Shown piece after piece: positions 23,188 to 27,314 of a DNA stretch of 27,314 bases (positions are counted from its first letter, which is position 1; each line of letters begins with the position of its first letter). Source of the DNA: JAGQUL01 sp038212015 (GTDB lineage Bacteria; Actinomycetota; Thermoleophilia; Gaiellales; SKUG01). The notes under the pieces are model-generated. The model worked only from the letters and a program-made list of their open reading frames with translations. It searched no databases and was not told the origin of the DNA. The DNA lies in NCBI GenBank assembly GCA_038212015.1, contig JBBQUY010000047.1, positions 1-27,314 of the forward strand, given 5' to 3'. The translations under genes were made by a program, and so were the position numbers.

Positions 23188-24516
23188 TCAGCCCAGTCCC
23201 ACGAGCGCGGGATCGACCGCGCGAAACAGGACTCCGGTGGGGACCTTGGGGAAGTAGTAGGTGGACTTCTGGGGGAGCAGTTCGCCCGCTCGAGCGACCT
23301 CGTGGATCGCGGCCGGATCGGCGCCGCGCATGAGGAACGCGAGCGTGTGGTCGGGTGCGGCGTCGACCATCGCGACTGCTTCGTCGAGCACGCGCGTGTA
23401 GGCGATGCCGCCCGAGGCGTGCTCGACCAGGCACGCGCCGCCATCGATGAGCAGCGCATGCAGCGCGGTGACGTCCAGCGCGCGCGACGCGTCGCAGCTG
23501 TCCGGCGCGGCGAGCTGCAGGTCCAGCTCGTCCGGCACGCTCAGCAGGCGAGCACCCCGACCTCCGCCGTAGGCGACGATCCCCGGAACGTCGAGCTGCT
23601 CCAGCGCGGCCATCGCAGCGGCGACGTCGGTGCCGAAGTCCTGGTCGGCGAACGCGCCCGCTTCCACGACGAACCGGTCGAGGCGGGCAGCGTCGACACC
23701 GCGCAGCACGCGGTGGGTGGGAAACACGACGATGCCCGGATCTGAGCTGTTGACGACCATCGCGAGCACGCCGTCGTGCCACGACGAGCTCGTGTGCTCG
23801 GGGCCCATGTGGTCGGACCCGCCCGCGACGACGAGCTTCGGGCGCTCGGCGCCGACGATCTCGTCGCGGTAGGCGAGCGCGGCGGTGTAGCGATGGTGCC
23901 CGTCGGCGATCAGCAGCGGGTGGGGCGCGACGGCCTGCTCGAACACCTCGCACAGGCTCACGTCCTGCACGAACCAGACGGCGGTCTGCGTGCCGTCGCC
24001 GTCGATCGAGGTGAAGTCGGGTTCCTCGTCGGTGACGGACGCGAACATGTCGACGAGTGATTTCGACGGGTCGTGGTAGGCGAGGAAGACGGGGCTGATG
24101 TTGGCGCCCGTGGCGCGCATCAGCTCGGTGCGTGCGATGCGCGGCGCGTCGAACGTGCGCTCGTGCGGCAGCACGATGCCTTCCGCGAAGGCGTGCAGCT
24201 GCACCTCGCAGCACACAGCGGTGCGCGTGCGACGCACGCCGTCGGGGCCGACGAAGCGCTGGCGCACGACGGCGACACCGACCTCGCCTGCATCGAGCAC
24301 GCCCTCGTCGAGCCACTCGCGCAGCAACGCGCCGGCGTTGGCGGGGTCACCACCTTCGGGCAGCTCGAGCAGGATCGACTGGTAGGGCGATTCCGCAGCA
24401 AGTGCTGCGCGACCCGCGTCCGAGACGACGTCGTAGGGCGGCGCGAGCAGCCGCCCCGGGTCGCCCGCTTCGTCGGCGTCGTATCGAAGGTAGGGGAACG
24501 CGCGAGCTGTAGCCAT
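23188..24516 (-). CDS. DUF1015 family protein
   Basis: The 442-residue protein matches the DUF1015 family, whose conserved blocks are visible: FPYLRYD near the start, LLAPPYDVVSD, LPHERTFDAPRIART, the likely active-site block LIADGHHRYTAALAYRD near residue 203, and the closing LLPQKSTYYFPKVPTGVLFRAVD. The DGHHR block is reminiscent of the SerK-like free-serine kinases with ParB-like folds, but the reaction is not established for this protein. The ATG at 24516 is 8 bases after TAGCGT on the minus strand and has no ribosome site. Only 25 bases separate it from the divergent YhaM-like gene. It is followed by the DUF4253 fusion gene. Confidence 0.9.
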   Translation of the reverse strand: MATARAFPYLRYDADEAGDPGRLLAPPYDVVSDAGRAALAAESPYQSILLELPEGGDPANAGALLREWLDEGVLDAGEVGVAVVRQRFVGPDGVRRTRTAVCCEVQLHAFAEGIVLPHERTFDAPRIARTELMRATGANISPVFLAYHDPSKSLVDMFASVTDEEPDFTSIDGDGTQTAVWFVQDVSLCEVFEQAVAPHPLLIADGHHRYTAALAYRDEIVGAERPKLVVAGGSDHMGPEHTSSSWHDGVLAMVVNSSDPGIVVFPTHRVLRGVDAARLDRFVVEAGAFADQDFGTDVAAAMAALEQLDVPGIVAYGGGRGARLLSVPDELDLQLAAPDSCDASRALDVTALHALLIDGGACLVEHASGGIAYTRVLDEAVAMVDAAPDHTLAFLMRGADPAAIHEVARAGELLPQKSTYYFPKVPTGVLFRAVDPALVGLG

Positions 24517-24524
24517 GGGTGGGC

Positions 24525-24534
24525 ACGCTACCAT
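24525..24534. promoter_or_regulatory. Overlapping divergent -10 boxes in a 25-bp spacer
   Basis: The plus strand reads ACGCTACCAT. TACCAT (24529-24534) ends 7 bases before the GTG at 24542, and on the minus strand TAGCGT (24530-24525) ends 8 bases before the ATG at 24516. The two boxes share the central TA step. The entire intergenic region is 24517-24541, so any -35 contact on each side would lie inside the opposite gene. Confidence 0.6.
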
Positions 24535-24541
24535 TGGTCCG

Positions 24542-25402
24542 GTGACGAGCGACGTACGCATTCGCGACGTGGAAGCCGGTCGCCCCGTGGAGGGCGTGTA
24601 TGCGGTCGCGCGCAAGCAGCGCCGCCACGACAAGAACGGCGATCCGTACCTCGTGCTCGAGCTGACGGATTCGACCGGTTCGATCGAGGGCCGCGTCTGG
24701 AAGAACGCCGACTGGTTCGACCGCAACATCCGCGAGGGCGACAAGGTACGCGCCGTCGGTCGCGGCTCCAGCTATCGCGATCAGGTGCAGCTCGACATTC
24801 GCCGGCTCGACCGCATCGGCGACGATGACGACGCCGCGACGGAATCGTTCGTGCCGGCAGGTCGACGCGACGTCGCCGATCTGGCGGGCGAACTCGATTT
24901 CCTGGCTGGCGAACTGACGCACCCGCAGCTGCGCGCACTCGTGGAGGCGATCTGGTGCGGACCCGATCGCGATGCGCTGCTGCGCTCACCGGCCACTGCG
25001 GGCGACCACCATGCGCACCTGGGCGGGCTCGTGGAGCACACGATCGCCGTCGCGTCGATCTGCATGGCAGCCGCTGATCGCCATGTGGGCCTGGATCGCG
25101 AGCTGCTGCTCGCCGCCGCCCTGCTGCACGACGTGGGTCGCATGCGCGAGCTGCGCTCGGATACGGCGATCGAGGCAGATGCCGACGGGGCGCTCGTTGG
25201 CCATGTGCTGCTCGGCCACGAGCTGCTGATCGCTGCCGCCGGTCGCTGCGGGATCGATCCGGCCGCGACGCCGTGGTGGGCCAGGCTCATCCACGCGGTC
25301 AGCTCTCACCACGGCCCGGTCGAGCGGTGCCGCACCCGCGAGGCCGTCGTGCTGGCGAGCGCCAACGCGCTCGACGCGCGGCTCGCGGCGCGCGACCGCT
25401 GA
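24542..25402 (+). CDS. OB-fold/HD-domain nuclease, YhaM-like
   Basis: The 286-residue protein has an OB-fold nucleic-acid-binding domain, about residues 10-80 (LELTDSTGSIEGRVWKNADW), then an HD-superfamily domain. The metal-binding blocks are HHAHLGGLVEHTIAVA near 155, LLHDVGRMREL near 195, the HVLLGHELL block and VSSHHG near 255. This order is that of YhaM-type 3'-5' exoribonucleases, which trim RNA or single-stranded DNA in the cytosol. The start is GTG at 24542, seven bases after TACCAT and without ribosome site. An in-frame ATG at 24515 would overlap the divergent gene's start codon and is rejected. The gene is divergent from DUF1015. Confidence 0.88.
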   Translation: MTSDVRIRDVEAGRPVEGVYAVARKQRRHDKNGDPYLVLELTDSTGSIEGRVWKNADWFDRNIREGDKVRAVGRGSSYRDQVQLDIRRLDRIGDDDDAATESFVPAGRRDVADLAGELDFLAGELTHPQLRALVEAIWCGPDRDALLRSPATAGDHHAHLGGLVEHTIAVASICMAAADRHVGLDRELLLAAALLHDVGRMRELRSDTAIEADADGALVGHVLLGHELLIAAAGRCGIDPAATPWWARLIHAVSSHHGPVERCRTREAVVLASANALDARLAARDR

Positions 25403-25490
25403 CGCATCGGCGAGCGGCCGGGACGGCGGATCCGACGTTCGACGCGTCTTCCCGCGACCGGGATCGCTCGCTGCCCACTCGAACCAGACC

Positions 25491-25535
25491 GGCTTCGTAC
25501 GTGACGCGCGGTACTCGACCCGGACGTACGAAGCC
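25491..25535 (-). repeat. 45-bp hairpin repeat, copy B
   Basis: Inverted relative to copy A at 9940-9984. Its arms GGCTTCGTAC (25491-25500) and GTACGAAGCC (25526-25535) are identical to copy A and extend two more pairs (GT/AC) inwards, giving 12-bp arms and a 21-base loop. The loop core GGGTCGAGTACCGC (minus strand) is unchanged. It lies about 130 bases downstream of the PAP2 stop, in the PAP2 direction. Confidence 0.85.
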
Positions 25536-25585
25536 AAGGTACGACACCACGCTCAGACACCACGTCGGGATACGAAGCTCGTGCA

Positions 25586-25615
25586 CGACGCGTCCGAAGT
25601 CGACGCGTGCGAAGT
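25586..25615. repeat. 15-bp tandem repeat
   Basis: CGACGCGTCCGAAGT (25586-25600) is followed directly by CGACGCGTGCGAAGT (25601-25615), one mismatch, and then by the partial unit CGGCGTGCC. Confidence 0.6.
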
Positions 25616-25666
25616 CGGCGTGCCCGAGCCTGCCGACGACCGATTTCGCAACGACCGCTCGCTTCG

Positions 25667-26221
25667 CTAGCCGCCGCCGACCGACTCCACGATCGGGGCC
25701 GCCACGAGCAGCCCGCACGCGATGCCGAGCGCGGCGCCGGCGAGCACGTCGGCGAGGTAGTGCATGCCGAGCAGCACGCGGCTGGCGGCCAGCGCGATCG
25801 CGACCGACCACCACAGCCACGCCTGGTCAGGCACGATCACGCCCATCGTGGCGGCGCCGACCATTGCCATCGACGTGTGCGCGCTCGGCATCGAATACGT
25901 CGTCGGCGCGTGCGCGATCGCCTTCGCCACCGGGCGTGGCCGTCGAATGATGCGCTTGACGACGGTGTTGAAGCCGAGCATGAGCACGACGAGCATCGCC
26001 GCGACGCCGCCGCGGCGGATGCCGTCGTTGAGGATTCCCACCACGCCGAACAGCACGATCCAGCCAATGCCGTAGCTGCCCGCTTCGCTGAAGCGGCGCA
26101 GGAACACGAGCCAGCGTCGCGGCACGCCGTCGGCTCGAGGCTTGATCACCAGCCAGGCGCTGACGCGCTCGTCGAGCCGGTCCAGGCGCTGCAGCAGGGG
26201 GGTCGGTGGGGTCGCCGTCAT
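25667..26221 (-). CDS. PAP2-family membrane phosphatase
   Basis: The 184-residue protein has the three PAP2 phosphatase motifs in order: KRIIRRPRP (89-97), PSAH (112-115) and SRVLLGMHYLAD (147-158, catalytic His154 and Asp158). Four to five hydrophobic helices surround them. PAP2 enzymes dephosphorylate phosphatidate, undecaprenyl pyrophosphate or similar lipid phosphates at the membrane surface. PSAH instead of PSGH is a common variant. The ATG at 26221 is 7 bases after TAGACT and has no ribosome site. It follows a small gene by 27 bases. The stop is at 25667; the hairpin repeat lies downstream. Confidence 0.88.
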   Translation of the reverse strand: MTATPPTPLLQRLDRLDERVSAWLVIKPRADGVPRRWLVFLRRFSEAGSYGIGWIVLFGVVGILNDGIRRGGVAAMLVVLMLGFNTVVKRIIRRPRPVAKAIAHAPTTYSMPSAHTSMAMVGAATMGVIVPDQAWLWWSVAIALAASRVLLGMHYLADVLAGAALGIACGLLVAAPIVESVGGG

Positions 26222-26228
26222 CGAGACG

Positions 26229-26234
26229 AGTCTA
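26229..26234 (-). promoter_or_regulatory. TAGACT box for a leaderless PAP2 transcript
   Basis: TAGACT on the minus strand ends 7 bases before the ATG at 26221, inside the 27-base gap to the upstream small gene. It implies PAP2 can be transcribed separately. Confidence 0.45.
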
Positions 26235-26248
26235 GCCCGCGACGATGC

Positions 26249-26479
26249 TCAGACGTGCGCGAAGCCGATCGAGCGACCGCGCGCACCAACTCGTGCGAAC
26301 ACGATGTTCGACAGGTCGACCAGGAACTCGCCGCCGTCGCTCGACGTGACCTTGTACCAGCGGTCCCGGTGCTCGGTGGTCAGGGCCTTGGTGAAGCCCT
26401 CGAGCTGGTCCTCGGGCAGGGCAACGGCAGTGCTGCCGCCTCCCACGAAGCCGATCTCGATGCTGATGTCCTTGGCCAT
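26249..26479 (-). CDS. Small conserved-looking protein, 76 residues
   Basis: The ATG at 26479 has an excellent ribosome site, GAGGAG six bases upstream, supporting a real gene. The protein alternates short beta-like strands (DISIEIGFVG, WYKVTSS, EFLVDLSNIVFARVG) with one helix (EDQLEGFTKALTTEH). No signal or membrane segment is present. It is somewhat like small actinobacterial beta-rich proteins, but I do not recognise the family. An in-frame upstream start at 26530 lacks a ribosome site. It lies 69 bases after the epimerase gene and before PAP2 on the same strand. Confidence 0.75.
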   Translation of the reverse strand: MAKDISIEIGFVGGGSTAVALPEDQLEGFTKALTTEHRDRWYKVTSSDGGEFLVDLSNIVFARVGARGRSIGFAHV

Positions 26480-26548
26480 GGAAAGCTCCTCACGCTCGCT
26501 GTCGGGCCGCGCAGGGGCGTCGCGCGGCACTCGTCCGTTACCCGTCGA

Positions 26549-27004
26549 TCACGCCGGGGGAACCTGCACCAGCTCGACGAGCACGCCACCCATCGACTTC
26601 GGATGCACGAACGCGACGGGCGTCCCGTGCAGGCCCAGGCGCGGCGTCTCGTCGATGAGTCGCGCGCCCGCGCGCGCGAGCGCGGCAAGTGCGTCGGGCA
26701 CGTCGGCGACCGCCCACGCGACGTGATGGATGCCAGGCCCGCTGGCCTCGAGAAACCGAGCGACCCCGGAGGTGTCGTCGAGCGGTGCAAGCAGCTCGTA
26801 GAGCGTGCCGTGGGGCAGCCCCGGCGCCCCGGCCGCGCCCGGCCATTCGATGCAGGCGGCGTCGACACCGAATTCAGGAACCGCTGCGCGCAGCTCGAGG
26901 GTCGCGCCGAGCATGCCGGTCCAGAACGCGAGCGACTCGTCCAGGTCACGCACCGCGATCGCGATGTGATGGATCCCGACCACGCCGGGGATCTCGTCCG
27001 ACAT
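26549..27004 (-). CDS. mce: Methylmalonyl-CoA epimerase (VOC superfamily)
   Basis: The 151-residue protein has two VOC repeats. The first contains GIHHIAIAVRDLDESLAFW with a metal-ligand His, the second GIHHVAWAVADVPDALAALA, and a C-terminal LVELVQVP supplies the Glu ligand. This is the pattern of methylmalonyl-CoA epimerases, which interconvert the (S) and (R) forms between propionyl-CoA carboxylase and methylmalonyl-CoA mutase. Other VOC epimerases or dioxygenases are less likely. Neither mutase nor carboxylase genes are adjacent. The ATG at 27004 follows the ftsH stop by one base (TGACATG); GAGGA lies about 6 bases before it. Confidence 0.88.
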   Translation of the reverse strand: MSDEIPGVVGIHHIAIAVRDLDESLAFWTGMLGATLELRAAVPEFGVDAACIEWPGAAGAPGLPHGTLYELLAPLDDTSGVARFLEASGPGIHHVAWAVADVPDALAALARAGARLIDETPRLGLHGTPVAFVHPKSMGGVLVELVQVPPA

Positions 27005-27005
27005 G

Positions 27006-27314
27006 TCAGTCCTCGTCGGCAGCGTCGGCGTCGTCGGCGTCGTCAGGGGTGGCGGTCTCGTCGTCGACGACCTGCGTGCTGAACGCGGCGACGACGTGCG
27101 GATTGTTGAGCGGGGTCGGCTTGGGATGCTCGACGCCGAGGATCTCCTCCACCTCGCGCTGGTCGAGCGTCTCCTTCACCAACAGCACCTGTGCGAGCTT
27201 CTCGAGCAGGTGCTCGCGCTCGGCGAGCATCAGCGTGGCCTGCTCGTAGGCATGGTCGGCGAGCTCCTGCTGCTCACGGTCGCGCAGCTCCTTGGTGCGC
27301 TCCGACAGCGAGTA
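27006..27314 (-). CDS. ftsH: ATP-dependent zinc metalloprotease FtsH, C-terminal fragment
   Basis: Only the last 102 residues lie in the window; the gene runs off the right edge. The segment LRDREQQELADHAYEQATLMLAEREHLLEKLAQVLLVKETLDQREVEEILG, here read in parts (AYEQATLMLAEREHLLEKLA, then LLVKETLDQREVEEIL), fits the helical end of the M41 peptidase domain of FtsH, a membrane-bound quality-control protease. It ends in an acidic Asp/Ala-rich tail as in many FtsH proteins. The AAA and HEXXH parts would lie beyond the edge, so the call rests on the C-terminal pattern alone. The stop is one base from the epimerase start. Confidence 0.7.
   Translation of the reverse strand, partial: YSLSERTKELRDREQQELADHAYEQATLMLAEREHLLEKLAQVLLVKETLDQREVEEILGVEHPKPTPLNNPHVVAAFSTQVVDDETATPDDADDADAADED

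Larger units (their letters stand above)
25403..25666. other. Convergent spacer with repeats
   Basis: The 264 bases lie between the ends of the YhaM-like gene and the PAP2 gene. They contain the second 45-bp hairpin repeat (25491-25535), a TCGTGCACGA palindrome near 25579-25588 and a 15-bp tandem repeat (25586-25615). No gene is supported. Confidence 0.6.

Noticed and set aside
21410..24316. A 968-residue continuous frame on the minus strand.
   Set aside because: The upstream part overlaps the DUF1015 gene in another frame and is Arg-rich shadow translation; the membrane protein begins at 23152 with a ribosome site.
9940..25535. The two 45-bp repeats as attL/attR of an integrated element.
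   Set aside because: They are in opposite orientation, no integrase or mobile gene lies between them, and the enclosed genes look like core chromosome.

Overview
The window is GC-rich bacterial DNA (roughly 70% GC by eye, apart from an AT-richer first 170 bases) with ordinary dense chromosomal gene content. Several traits fit Actinomycetota: an Mrp without the CxxC pair, an Rv1284-like beta-carbonic anhydrase, a DUF3352-type lipoprotein, a PGPGW membrane protein, and many start codons placed 6-8 nt behind a TAnnnT box as in leaderless transcripts. A deep branch such as Thermoleophilia is possible, but no marker here fixes the taxon. I see no rRNA, tRNA, CRISPR array, transposase, integrase or phage gene.

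Layout. (1) 1-3245: the minus-strand nuoABCD block of respiratory complex I ends at nuoD with a palindrome-rich, GATC-rich spacer and no nuoE behind it. (2) 3429-7703: a plus-strand lipoprotein faces a minus-strand block of a Pro/Thr-rich membrane protein, an isochorismatase-fold hydrolase and an SDR oxidoreductase. (3) 7773-11928: an A-type Fe-S carrier, a membrane-anchored spermidine-synthase-like protein and a glycosyltransferase-methyltransferase fusion, all plus strand. (4) 11925-15561: a PGPGW membrane protein and two divergent paralogous subtilisin-like proteases without signal peptides, whose promoters and leaders look built to the same plan. (5) 15921-18197: a ferredoxin-NADP reductase converges on an orphan D12-class adenine methyltransferase; the spacers hold strong hairpins, including a 71-nt structured element. 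(6) 18273-21360: an UPF0173 hydrolase overlapping a beta-carbonic anhydrase, then HAD-IB phosphatase and Mrp on the minus strand. (7) 21410-25402: a membrane/DUF4253 fusion and a DUF1015 protein diverge from a YhaM-like OB-HD nuclease across only 25 bp holding two overlapping -10 boxes. (8) 25667-27314: PAP2 phosphatase, a small protein, methylmalonyl-CoA epimerase and the C-terminus of FtsH on the minus strand.

Themes: energy and redox metabolism (Nuo, FNR, A-type carrier, Mrp), membrane and envelope proteins (lipoprotein, PAP2, GT-MT fusion, PGPGW), and protein or RNA turnover (S8 pair, FtsH, YhaM-like). The least explained features are non-coding: a 45-bp hairpin repeat present twice in opposite orientation (9940-9984 and 25491-25535), the matched regulatory design of the protease pair, the 17019-17089 element, and the recurring leaderless promoter pattern. 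All functions are read from motifs and family knowledge; no database search was run.
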